From JANYHF01 sp963732765 (lineage in GTDB: Bacteria > Pseudomonadota > Alphaproteobacteria > Rhizobiales > Hyphomicrobiaceae), in contig CAVTAS010000010.1 of the NCBI GenBank assembly GCA_963732765.1, positions 310,001-374,000 of the forward strand: 64,000 nucleotides of DNA. Direction: 5' to 3'. Both the position numbers and the translations under genes were made by a program. Below the pieces are notes generated by a model. The model made no database searches and was not told the DNA's origin. It saw only the letters and a program-made list of their open reading frames with translations. Positions 52,779-61,094 of the stretch are shown here, in pieces. Each line of letters opens with the position of its first letter. Position 1 is the stretch's first letter.

Positions 52779-53597
52779 ATGGCAGACACCTTGCATGCCG
52801 AGATCGCATCCTATCTGAGCTTTTGGCGCGAGGCGGGCATTGCCGACGGCCACGCCGAAGGTGGAACGGACTGGTTTGCCGAGGTGGCGCCAACTTCCGC
52901 CGTCCAAGCATCAGCGCCAGTTGTAAGGCCGCGCGTATCGCAACTCGCTGCCGCACCAGAAGCCAAGATGCGGGTTGCCGCTCCGGTCGTGACGGCGCCC
53001 GCGACCAATGCAGCGGCACGCGAATTGGTTGGCGGAGCGCAAACGCTGGACGACTTGCACACGCTGCTGGATAGTTTCACCGGCTGCGGTCTGAAGGCGA
53101 CGGCCAAGTCGCTGTGCTTCTATCGTGGCGCGCCGCAAGCCCGCCTGATGCTGATCGGCGAAGCGCCGGGCCGCGACGAGGATTTGGCTGGCAAGCCGTT
53201 CGTCGGCCGCGCGGGGCAGTTGCTCGACAAAATGCTGGCAGCAATTGGGCTGGACGAAGCTCAAGTCCACATCACCAACACGGTCTACTGGCGCCCGCCC
53301 GGCAACCGCACGCCGACGCCCGAGGAAACGCTGGCCTGCTGGCCGTTCCTGGAGCGGCAGCTGGAGCTGGTCGCGCCAGAGTTCGTGCTGCTGTCTGGCG
53401 GCGTGGCGGCCAAACAGGTGCTGGGCGTGGCCGACGGCATCACCAAGGTGCGTGGCAAATGGCGCAAGCTGAAGATCGGCGAGCGCGAGCTGCCGGTGCT
53501 GGCGACCCTGCATCCATCCTATCTTTTGCGTACGCCCGCCGCCAAACGGCAGGCCTGGCAGGACATGCTGATGCTGCAGGCAGCGCTTCAAATATAG
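52779..53597 (+). CDS. Uracil-DNA glycosylase, family 4-like
   Basis: The 272-residue product removes uracil from DNA. The active-site motif LMLIGEAPGRDED is the family 4/5 form, followed by GKPFVGRAGQLLDKML and RPPGNRTPTPEE, and the C-terminal motif LHPSYLLR with the catalytic His. Residues 1-90 are a non-conserved N-terminal extension. The usual four Fe-S cysteines are incomplete: two occur as C-x9-C rather than C-x2-C, one is in ACWPFLERQ, and the fourth is missing where expected. The cluster is therefore doubtful; this looks like a subgroup I recall from Alphaproteobacteria. The end overlaps the convergent DUF6356 gene by 10 bp. Confidence 0.88.
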   Translation: MADTLHAEIASYLSFWREAGIADGHAEGGTDWFAEVAPTSAVQASAPVVRPRVSQLAAAPEAKMRVAAPVVTAPATNAAARELVGGAQTLDDLHTLLDSFTGCGLKATAKSLCFYRGAPQARLMLIGEAPGRDEDLAGKPFVGRAGQLLDKMLAAIGLDEAQVHITNTVYWRPPGNRTPTPEETLACWPFLERQLELVAPEFVLLSGGVAAKQVLGVADGITKVRGKWRKLKIGERELPVLATLHPSYLLRTPAAKRQAWQDMLMLQAALQI

Positions 53598-53875
53598 GCC
53601 AGCGGATCGTCGGTGCTTTCTGCTTTGGCCTGGCCAACTTTGCCCTGGCCAGCTGCGCCTTGAATTGAGCGGTTCTGGATAACCTCATGCAGCCGTTTGA
53701 CCGTGGTGCTGGCGGTCCGCTCGAACAGGCACGGCACCAGGGCATGGGTGAGCGCCGCGATGCCCGCATAGATCAGCTCCAACCCAAAGGCCCAGGCGAA
53801 CACGAGATGCTCTGCATAGGTCTCATCGACCTTGGCGGGATGCTCGAAGAACAAGCGATCGACAAACGTCTTCAT
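53588..53875 (-). CDS. DUF6356 family small membrane protein
   Basis: The 95-residue product has one or two hydrophobic segments (about residues 22-50) and the pattern EHPAKVDETYAEHLVFA and LFERTASTTVKRLHE, which I recognise as a DUF6356-type small alphaproteobacterial protein. ATG 53875 begins this pattern. It is convergent with, and overlaps by 10 bp, the uracil-DNA glycosylase gene, and lies between it and putA. Function unknown. Confidence 0.75.
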   Translation of the reverse strand: MKTFVDRLFFEHPAKVDETYAEHLVFAWAFGLELIYAGIAALTHALVPCLFERTASTTVKRLHEVIQNRSIQGAAGQGKVGQAKAESTDDPLAYI

Positions 53876-53966
53876 GGCAAGGCTCCGATGTTGGCTCCAT
53901 CAACTCATCAGCACTGGCTCCAGGCGAGTGTCTGCCCAAACCCGTGCAAGAAGCGTTAACGGTTCA

Positions 53967-55214
53967 TCAGGCGTCCAACTCGCCCACTGCCGCCAACAAA
54001 CTGGCATTGCCGCCGCTCGCCGTTGTATCGGTCGTGCGTACACGCTCCACACAGAAGCGCTGAAGATAGTTCGGCCCGCCCGCTTTCGGCCCCGTCCCCG
54101 AAAGCCCTTCGCCGCCAAATGGCTGGACGCCCACCACCGCACCGATCTGGTTGCGGTTGACGTAGATGTTGCCGACCCGCACCCGATCCGCAACGAAATC
54201 GGCGGTAGCGTCGATGCGCGTATGGATGCCCAGCGTCAGGCCGTAGCCCGTTGCGTTGATGGCCTCGCAGACCTTGTCCAGCGATCCGCGTGCGTAGCGC
54301 ACAATATGCAGGATCGGGCCGAAGACTTCGCGTTCCAGCACGGAGATCGACGAGATTTCGTAGGCTGCCGGCATGACAAACGTGCCGGCCCTGCAAGCCT
54401 CGGGCATTGGCAGATCGCACAACTCCTTCGCCTCGCGGCGCATCCGGCTCTTGTGCGCATCCAGCGTCTGCTTGGCCTCGGCATCGATCACGGGGCCGAT
54501 GTCCGTTGCGTAATCCAGCGGATCGCCAACCTTGAGTTCGCGCATCGCTCCGGTCAGCATGGTCAGCACCTTGGGCGCGATGTCGTCCTGCAGATAGAGC
54601 ACACGCAGCGCCGAGCAGCGCTGGCCCGCGCTGTCGAAGGCCGACGTCACGGCATCGCGCACCACCTGCTCGGGCAGCGCCGATAAATCCACGATCATGG
54701 CGTTGATGCCGCCGGTTTCCGCGATCAGCGGCACGATGGGGCCAGTGCGGCGCGCCAGCGCCATCTGGATCAGCCGCGCGGTGTCGTTGGAGCCGGTGAA
54801 CACAACACCATCGACGTGCGGGTCCCTGGTCAATTGCGCACCGACGGAGGCCCCGCTCCCGGGCAGATAGTGCAGCACATCGCCCGGCACGCCCGCCTGA
54901 TGCAGCAGCGTCACCGCCAGAAAGGCCGTGATCGGCGTTTGTTCGGCTGGCTTGGCAACCACGGCATTGCCGGCTGCCAATGCCGCCGCGACCTGCCCGG
55001 TGAAAATCGCAATGGGAAAGTTCCACGGCGAGATGCACGCGAAGGTGCCGCGGCCGTGCAGGCTCAGGTCACTGCGCTCGCCGGTAGCGCCGGTGAGTTG
55101 CAGCGGCGTCTGGAACAGGCGGCGTGCCTCACAGGCGTAGTAGCGCAGAAAGTCTACCGCCTCGCGCAAATCGGCCAGCGCATTGGGCAGCGTCTTGCCG
55201 CCCTCGCGCACCAT
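53967..55214 (-). CDS. putA: PutA C-terminal part: P5C dehydrogenase (downstream of frameshift)
   Basis: This frame encodes the L-glutamate gamma-semialdehyde dehydrogenase half of PutA, which oxidises P5C to glutamate with NAD+. The aldehyde dehydrogenase features are intact: catalytic Cys in SAGQRCSALRVL and Glu in LIAETGGINAMI. GTG 55214 is an arbitrary start, since the same frame is open upstream to about 55410 and encodes the expected linker (PARPAHNDRAGAVGHSSDEV). One missing base in the run at 55401-55403 separates it from the proline dehydrogenase half, so these are two pieces of one gene. Confidence 0.85.
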   Translation of the reverse strand: MVREGGKTLPNALADLREAVDFLRYYACEARRLFQTPLQLTGATGERSDLSLHGRGTFACISPWNFPIAIFTGQVAAALAAGNAVVAKPAEQTPITAFLAVTLLHQAGVPGDVLHYLPGSGASVGAQLTRDPHVDGVVFTGSNDTARLIQMALARRTGPIVPLIAETGGINAMIVDLSALPEQVVRDAVTSAFDSAGQRCSALRVLYLQDDIAPKVLTMLTGAMRELKVGDPLDYATDIGPVIDAEAKQTLDAHKSRMRREAKELCDLPMPEACRAGTFVMPAAYEISSISVLEREVFGPILHIVRYARGSLDKVCEAINATGYGLTLGIHTRIDATADFVADRVRVGNIYVNRNQIGAVVGVQPFGGEGLSGTGPKAGGPNYLQRFCVERVRTTDTTASGGNASLLAAVGELDA

Positions 55215-55222
55215 GGCGGCGA

Positions 55223-57133
55223 TCAGTTGCGGATGATTGTCCTCAAAGAGATCGGCGGCCCGCTCCAGGATTTTCGCGCGCGCGTTGCCGCCAATCCGGT
55301 CCCAGCCGGCTTGCGCCTTGCGTGACGCGACCAGCGCTGCCTCGACCTCGTCGGAGCTGTGGCCGACCGCACCCGCCCTATCGTTATGCGCCGGTCGTGC
55401 GGGCTCAGAAGCGCCTCGCCATTCGCCGTGCCTAATTCGCGACCCGCAACGATCGGCCCCACCGACAGCGGTGACGCCAGCGCCGGGCGCATGGCCGCCA
55501 GCAGTTTTTCGCGTTCCGGCGCTTCCCAGAGCGCCAGCCCAGCGCTGTTTTCGCGCTGCACGCCAAAGATGCCGGCCGGGAGCGGAATACGCGGATTGGC
55601 CTTCGGCTCGGTCGCCTGCACCCGCTCGACCGGATCGCGCACGATCTCGGCCACCGGCAGTTCCTCGTCGGCCAGCCGGTTGACAAACGAGGTATTGGCG
55701 CCGTTCTCCAGCAACCGGCGCACTAGGTAGGCCAGCAGATCCTCGTGCTCGCCGACGGGCGCATAGATGCGGCAGGCGCGGCCGAGCTTTTCCTGCGGGA
55801 CAACCTCGCGATAAAGCGCCTCGCCCATGCCGTGCAGGCGCTGGAATTCATACGGAGCATCGCCCGCCATGGTGTGTATGGCAGCCACGGTCTGGGCGTT
55901 GTGGGTGGCGAATTGCGGATAGAAGGCGCCCGGCTCGGACAGCAGGTAGCGCGCGCAAGCTAAGTACGAGACGTCGGTGTTGGCTTTTCGGGTAAACACC
56001 GGATAACCCAGCAGGCCACGCTCCTGGGCCCACTTGATCTCGCTGTCCCAATAGGCGCCCTTGACCAGCCGCACCGGCAACCGATGCCCGCTGTCCCTCG
56101 ACAGGTCAGCCAGCCGCCGCAGCGCCGGCAGCGCACGCTTGCCGTAGGCCTGCACTGCCAGCCCAAGCCCGTGCCAGCCCTTGAGCGCGGGATCGCGCAG
56201 TGCCGCCTCGAACAGCTCAAGCGTCAGCTCCAGCCGGTCGGATTCCTCGGCATCCACCGTCAACGACACATCGGCGGCCTGCGCGGCGCGTACCAGCTTG
56301 CGCATCCGCTCGCCCAACTCGCCCTTGAGCCGGCCGATCTGCGACGCATCGAAGCGCGGATGGATAGCCGACAATTTCACCGATAGTCCCGGCCGCAGCA
56401 TTAGGTTCTCGATGTGCGGCGACCCGCCCTTGCCGGCCGCCTTGCCGATGGCTTCGATGGCCGTCAGGTAGCGCTGGAAGTAGCGTTCGGCATCGTCTCC
56501 AGTGCGGGCGGCCTCGCCCAGCATGTCGTAGGAATAGCGATAGCCCTTGGCCTGCTCGGTCTTGGCCCGCTCCAGCGCCTCGCCAATACTCCGCCCAAGC
56601 ACGAATTGGTCGCCCATGATGCGCATGGCCTGGCGCATCGCGCGGCGGATGACCGGTTCGCCGGTGCGCCCGATCAGCCGGCCGAGCATCCCGGAAGTTT
56701 CCTTCAGGCCGATCACGCGGCCGGTCAGCATCAGCCCCCAGGTGGACGCATTGACCAGCAGCGAGCCGGAATGCCCGAGATGTCTGGCCCAATCGCCGCC
56801 CATGATCTTGTCGTCGATGAGATCGTCCGCGGTGGCGGCATCGGGGATGCGCAACAGCGCCTCGGCCAGACACATCAGGATCACGCCCTCTTCGGTCGAG
56901 AGGCCGTACTCGGTCAGGAAGGCGTCGATCCCGCCCTGCTCCTTGCGGCCGGCTCGGGCGGCATGCACGAGACGGCGGGCCAGTTCGTCGGTCTGGCGCC
57001 TTTCCTCCAGGTGCAGCTCGGCCAGGGGCAACAGACGGGCCAGCGCCTCGGCCTCGTCCTCGAACGCGAACGCGGTGAGCGGGACTGCGCGGTAGGGCTG
57101 ATCCGTGGTGCTTGGGTGCAGCAGTGCGCTCAT
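55223..57133 (-). CDS. putA: PutA N-terminal part: proline dehydrogenase (ends at frameshift)
   Basis: The first half of bifunctional PutA oxidises proline to P5C with FAD. It begins MSALLHPSTTDQPYRA and contains the PRODH barrel motifs (RLVKGAYWDSEIKWAQERG, TFATHNAQ-like QFATHNAQTVAAIHTM, EFQRLHGMGEALY) and the alpha-helical linker domain. From about residue 577 the frame leaves normal PutA sequence and ends in an Arg-rich tail (55223), because a single base is missing from the run CCC at 55401-55403. A restored gene would run 57133-53967, about 1055 residues, the usual PutA size. No ribbon-helix-helix DNA-binding domain is seen. Confidence 0.88.
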   Translation of the reverse strand: MSALLHPSTTDQPYRAVPLTAFAFEDEAEALARLLPLAELHLEERRQTDELARRLVHAARAGRKEQGGIDAFLTEYGLSTEEGVILMCLAEALLRIPDAATADDLIDDKIMGGDWARHLGHSGSLLVNASTWGLMLTGRVIGLKETSGMLGRLIGRTGEPVIRRAMRQAMRIMGDQFVLGRSIGEALERAKTEQAKGYRYSYDMLGEAARTGDDAERYFQRYLTAIEAIGKAAGKGGSPHIENLMLRPGLSVKLSAIHPRFDASQIGRLKGELGERMRKLVRAAQAADVSLTVDAEESDRLELTLELFEAALRDPALKGWHGLGLAVQAYGKRALPALRRLADLSRDSGHRLPVRLVKGAYWDSEIKWAQERGLLGYPVFTRKANTDVSYLACARYLLSEPGAFYPQFATHNAQTVAAIHTMAGDAPYEFQRLHGMGEALYREVVPQEKLGRACRIYAPVGEHEDLLAYLVRRLLENGANTSFVNRLADEELPVAEIVRDPVERVQATEPKANPRIPLPAGIFGVQRENSAGLALWEAPEREKLLAAMRPALASPLSVGPIVAGRELGTANGEALLSPHDRRITIGRVRSATAPTRSRQRWSRHARRKPAGTGLAATRARKSWSGPPISLRTIIRN

Positions 57134-57204
57134 CGCCTAGTTCCGCCTTCGCTGGATTCGAGTCGGGCCCGACATTATCATAACCAACGGTGTCCGGACG
57201 ACGA

Positions 57205-57226
57205 AGGGCGACCCGTGGGTCGCCCT
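57205..57226. repeat. Short perfect palindrome upstream of panC
   Basis: AGGGCGACCC and GGGTCGCCCT pair perfectly around a two-base centre. It lies in the 124-bp gap between the divergent putA and panC, and resembles the inner part of the 88-bp repeat family, so it is probably a small member of that group rather than a dedicated operator. Confidence 0.5.
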
Positions 57227-57257
57227 GTCACCCCACGGCACAGCCAACGAGGTTGCC

Positions 57258-58097
57258 ATGACATCGCTGCCACGCATCGCCCGCACCATTGCCGAACTGC
57301 ACACCGTGGTGCGCCACTGGCAGCATACCGGCGAGACGCACGCGCTGATCCCGACCATGGGAGCGCTGCACGACGGGCATCTGGCACTGGTGCAGCTTGG
57401 CCGGCAGCATGCCCAGCGCAGCGTCGTCTCGATCTTCGTCAATCCGGCGCAGTTCGCCCCGACCGAGGATCTGGCCCGCTATCCCCGCGACGAGGCCGGC
57501 GATCTCACCAAGCTCGCCAGCGTGGGCTGCGACCTCGTGTGGGCTCCGGACCCTGCCGAGATGTATCCGCCCGGGTTTGCCACCCGCATTGTCCCAGGGG
57601 GCGCCGCGCTGGGCCTGGAGGCGGATTTTCGTCCCGATTTCTTTGCCGGCGTCGCCACGGTCTGCTGCAAGCTGTTCAACCAGGTGCTGCCGACCCACGC
57701 CGTTTTCGGCGAGAAGGACTATCAGCAGTTGTGTGTGGTGCGGCAGATGGTGCGCGATCTCGACTTGCCAGTGGTCATCGTCGGCGCGCCGACCATCCGT
57801 GAGCAAGACGGTTTGGCGATGTCGAGCCGCAACCGGTATTTGAGCCCGCAAGAGCGTCAGCTCGCCCCGGCTTTGCGCGAAGCTCTTGAGACGGTCGCGC
57901 AGGCGGCCCACGGAGATGCCGAAGGCGCCGTCCAGGAAGCAACCCGCATCCTGACCTGGAAGGGCTTCAAGGTCGACTACATCGCAGTGCGCGATGCCGA
58001 GACTTTGGGGCGTCACATTGCTGGCGCGCAGAAGCTGCGCGTTCTCGCTGCGGCGCGCCTAGGAAACACGCGCCTCATCGACAATGTGGCTGCCTGA
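57258..58097 (+). CDS. panC: Pantothenate synthetase
   Basis: PanC joins pantoate and beta-alanine using ATP. The 279-residue product has the ATP-binding motif PTMGALHDGHLALV, the pantoate-site segment SIFVNPAQFAPTEDLARYPR, and GEKDYQQLCVVRQM and MSSRNRYLSP with catalytic residues. No panB or panD is adjacent, so the gene is solitary here. Confidence 0.97.
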   Translation: MTSLPRIARTIAELHTVVRHWQHTGETHALIPTMGALHDGHLALVQLGRQHAQRSVVSIFVNPAQFAPTEDLARYPRDEAGDLTKLASVGCDLVWAPDPAEMYPPGFATRIVPGGAALGLEADFRPDFFAGVATVCCKLFNQVLPTHAVFGEKDYQQLCVVRQMVRDLDLPVVIVGAPTIREQDGLAMSSRNRYLSPQERQLAPALREALETVAQAAHGDAEGAVQEATRILTWKGFKVDYIAVRDAETLGRHIAGAQKLRVLAAARLGNTRLIDNVAA

Positions 58098-58820
58098 GTT
58101 TGCAACAGGTTGACGTCTGGTGCGCGTCCATGTCGCTCCTACGTGGAGGTGACTAAGCGTGTCAGGACGGATAGAATTGTGCAGAGGCCGAACAAGAAGG
58201 CGTCAGACGAGAGAAAAAGAAAAATACCCGTTAGCAGTACCTAATCCTGATCTCGTCAATTTTCCGCAGTACGGGGCGTGTCGACCGTCGGACATGTAGG
58301 GGAGGACGGCGTGGCCGGGAGGGTTGCGGGGCGGGGCGGCAGCGCAGCTACCCAGACACCGGCGGCTGCGCCTCCTGTCCAAGACCTTGGCAAAGGCGAA
58401 AGACCAAAGGTGCGAAGATCGCTGCACGTGTGTGAGCAGAGCACTGCGTTGATTCGAAGGGGCAAAGGCGGAAATGTGCGCCTCGGTCAAAATCTCAGCT
58501 GCATGGACGCCGAAAGACAGCACCATTTTACTTCACTTCCGCAGCCTTTCGGTGCTTGCGCTCCTTTGACTGTGTGGCGCGCGCTTGCACGTTGGCCATG
58601 ACTCATGGCAGCTACCTGAGCCATGTTCAAAGATGGCTACGTAGATTGGCGGGGTGCAGAAAAAGCGCGGCCGGCGGAAAAGTCGCCATCGCGCAGCTGT
58701 CGTTCGGAACGTGCGACGTCCGAACCTGCGCCCTCCGGCGGCGATCAGCCACCTGACGCCCGCGCGCGAATCCCGCTACTCACTCCGAGAACAGACCAAG
58801 AAACGGACCGGGCACCAGTT
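58098..58820. other. 723-bp gap between panC and parE
   Basis: No recognisable gene, tRNA or repeat family was found. Open frames exist on both strands (for example 58203-58526 minus) but they lack family resemblance and proper starts. The parE frame is open upstream of ATG 58821 as far as 58623, but that extension is Arg/Ser/Pro-rich and unlike ParE. The region should hold the parE promoter and could encode a small RNA; I cannot show this. Confidence 0.4.
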
Positions 58821-60878
58821 ATGAGCAAATCGTCAGCAGCCAAGGCCCCTACTCTCTTCGGCAAGTTGGAAGACGAACTCGCGGCCAAGCCGATCAAGGC
58901 CAAGGTCACCTCGCGCGGCGAAAAGGCAGGGGAAAAGGGCGAGGCCGACTATACCGCTGCCGACATCGAGGTCCTCGAAGGCCTTGAGCCGGTCCGCCGC
59001 CGTCCCGGCATGTACATCGGTGGCACCGACGAAAAGGCGCTGCACCATCTGTTCGCCGAGGTCATCGATAACTCGATGGACGAGGCGGTGGCCGGCCATG
59101 CCACTTGGATCGAAGTGCGCTTGGAGGAGGGCGGATTCCTCACGGTCAGCGACAATGGCCGCGGCATTCCGATCGATCCGCATCCGAAATTCAAACCCAT
59201 GTCGGCGCTGGAAGTCATTCTCACCATGCTGCACTCCGGCGGCAAGTTTAACTCAAAGGTCTACAACACCTCCGGCGGCTTGCACGGCGTCGGCGTCTCG
59301 GTCGTGAATGCGCTGTCGGACCATCTCGAAGTCGAGATCGCGCGCGGGCAGCAGTTGTACCGCCAGATCTATTCCAAGGGTCATCCCCAGACCAAGCTTG
59401 AGAAGATGGGCCCGGCCATGAACCGGCGCGGCACCAAGGTGCGCTTCCGCCCTGACGCCGAGATCTTCGGCGAGAATTGGAAATGGAAGCCGGCTCGCCT
59501 CTTCAAGATGGCGCGCTCCAAGGCCTACCTCTTTGGCGGCGTAGAAATCCGCTGGTTCTGCGATCCCCAGCTGATCGACGAGAAGGACGGCATCACGGCC
59601 GAAGCGGTATTCCATTTCCCCAATGGTCTCAGGGACTTCCTGACCTCGCGCATCGAAGGGTTGACGCTGGTCACCAAGGATATCTTTGCTGGTAAAGTAG
59701 CCAAAGCGGGCGGCCACGGCTCGGTTGAGTGGGCGCTGACCTGGATCGGCAACGACGACGGCTTTCTCTCGTCCTATTGCAACACCGTGCCGACCGGCGA
59801 GGGCGGGACGCATGAGGCTGGATTCCGTGCCGCGATCAGCAAAGGCCTGAAGGCCTATGGCGAGCTGGTGAACAACAAGAAGGCCGGGCAGATCACAGCC
59901 GAGGACGTGTTCAACCAGGCCGGCGGCATGCTGTCGGTGTTCATCCGCGAGCCGGAATTCCAGGGCCAGACCAAGGACAAGTTGGCGACCCAGGAAGCCA
60001 CGCGCATCGTCGAGACCACGGTCCGGGACGCTTTCGACCACTTCCTGGCCGACAGCCCACAGCAGGCCAACCAGCTGCTGGCTTGGGTTATTGAGATTTC
60101 GGACGAGCGGCTAAAGCGGCGCGCCGAGAAGGAAGTGGCGCGCAAGTCGGCGACCAAGCGGCTGCGGCTGCCCGGTAAACTCGCCGACTGCTCGGATGCG
60201 GGCGCGGCGGGATCGGAGATCTTCATTGTCGAGGGCAATTCGGCCGGCGGCTCGGCCAAATCGGCACGCGAGCGGAAAAACCAGGCGGTGCTGCCGTTGC
60301 GCGGCAAAATCCTCAACGTCGCCAACGCCACCTCGCAGAAGCTGGCCGCGAACCAGCTGCTGGCGGATCTGATCCAGGCGCTAGGCTGCGGCACAGGCGC
60401 GAACTATCGCGACGAGGACCTGCGCTACGAGAAGGTCATCATCATGACCGACGCTGACGTTGACGGCGCCCATATCGCCTCGCTGCTGATCACCTTCTTC
60501 TACCAGGAGATGCAGCCCCTGATCGAGAACGGTCACCTCTACCTGGCCATGCCGCCGCTCTACAAGATCAAGCAGGGCAAAGTGCACGCCTACGCCGCCG
60601 ACGACGCCCACAAGGAGCAGCTGCTGGCCTCGGATCTGTTTCGCAAAGGCAGCAAGCCGGATGTGCAGCGCTTCAAGGGCCTGGGTGAGATGAATGCGTC
60701 CGAGCTGAAAGAAACCACCATGGACCCCAGGGTACGGCGCATGCTGCGCGTGGAGGTGGTGATGGCCGATAAAGCGGAGACCGAAGAAGCGGTATCCAAC
60801 CTGATGGGCTCCAAGCCCGAAGCCAGGTTCCGGTTCATCCAGGAACGCGCCGAATTTGCAAAGGAATTGGACGTCTGA
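58821..60878 (+). CDS. parE: DNA topoisomerase IV subunit B
   Basis: ParE is the ATPase subunit of topoisomerase IV, which decatenates daughter chromosomes. The 685-residue product has the GHKL ATPase motifs (EVIDNSMDEAVAGHA, VSDNGRGIPID, NTSGGLHGVGVSVVNALS), the Toprim motifs (IFIVEGNSAGGSAKSAR, IIMTDADVDGAHI) and a C-terminal QRFKGLGEMNASEL. These features and the QxxRxK-type region distinguish it from GyrB by length, as GyrB usually exceeds 800 residues. ATG 58821 is chosen at the start of the conserved N-terminus. parC is not in the window. Confidence 0.95.
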   Translation: MSKSSAAKAPTLFGKLEDELAAKPIKAKVTSRGEKAGEKGEADYTAADIEVLEGLEPVRRRPGMYIGGTDEKALHHLFAEVIDNSMDEAVAGHATWIEVRLEEGGFLTVSDNGRGIPIDPHPKFKPMSALEVILTMLHSGGKFNSKVYNTSGGLHGVGVSVVNALSDHLEVEIARGQQLYRQIYSKGHPQTKLEKMGPAMNRRGTKVRFRPDAEIFGENWKWKPARLFKMARSKAYLFGGVEIRWFCDPQLIDEKDGITAEAVFHFPNGLRDFLTSRIEGLTLVTKDIFAGKVAKAGGHGSVEWALTWIGNDDGFLSSYCNTVPTGEGGTHEAGFRAAISKGLKAYGELVNNKKAGQITAEDVFNQAGGMLSVFIREPEFQGQTKDKLATQEATRIVETTVRDAFDHFLADSPQQANQLLAWVIEISDERLKRRAEKEVARKSATKRLRLPGKLADCSDAGAAGSEIFIVEGNSAGGSAKSARERKNQAVLPLRGKILNVANATSQKLAANQLLADLIQALGCGTGANYRDEDLRYEKVIIMTDADVDGAHIASLLITFFYQEMQPLIENGHLYLAMPPLYKIKQGKVHAYAADDAHKEQLLASDLFRKGSKPDVQRFKGLGEMNASELKETTMDPRVRRMLRVEVVMADKAETEEAVSNLMGSKPEARFRFIQERAEFAKELDV

Positions 60879-61094
60879 GACAAGGTTTTCCCGTGGTTTT
60901 TCGACGCCTTAAGGTTTTGCTGGCCGACTGTGGCATTCGTGGCCTTTGCAACGGTTCGGGAATCGGCGGATATGGTTAAGAAGAAATCTTAATGAGTCCG
61001 TGGCAGGGTCCGGGGCGATGCCATGAGTGCCCTGTAACTTCGCGTAACAGTTCTTGAGTTTATTCGAACCGTTGTCGCGGATTGAGGCCTTGAA

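Noticed and set aside
60976..60992. TTAAGA...TCTTAA motif upstream of tolC as a CtrA site
   Set aside because: The TTAA boxes are 9 bp apart; the CtrA consensus I know has a 7-bp spacer. It is just a short inverted repeat.
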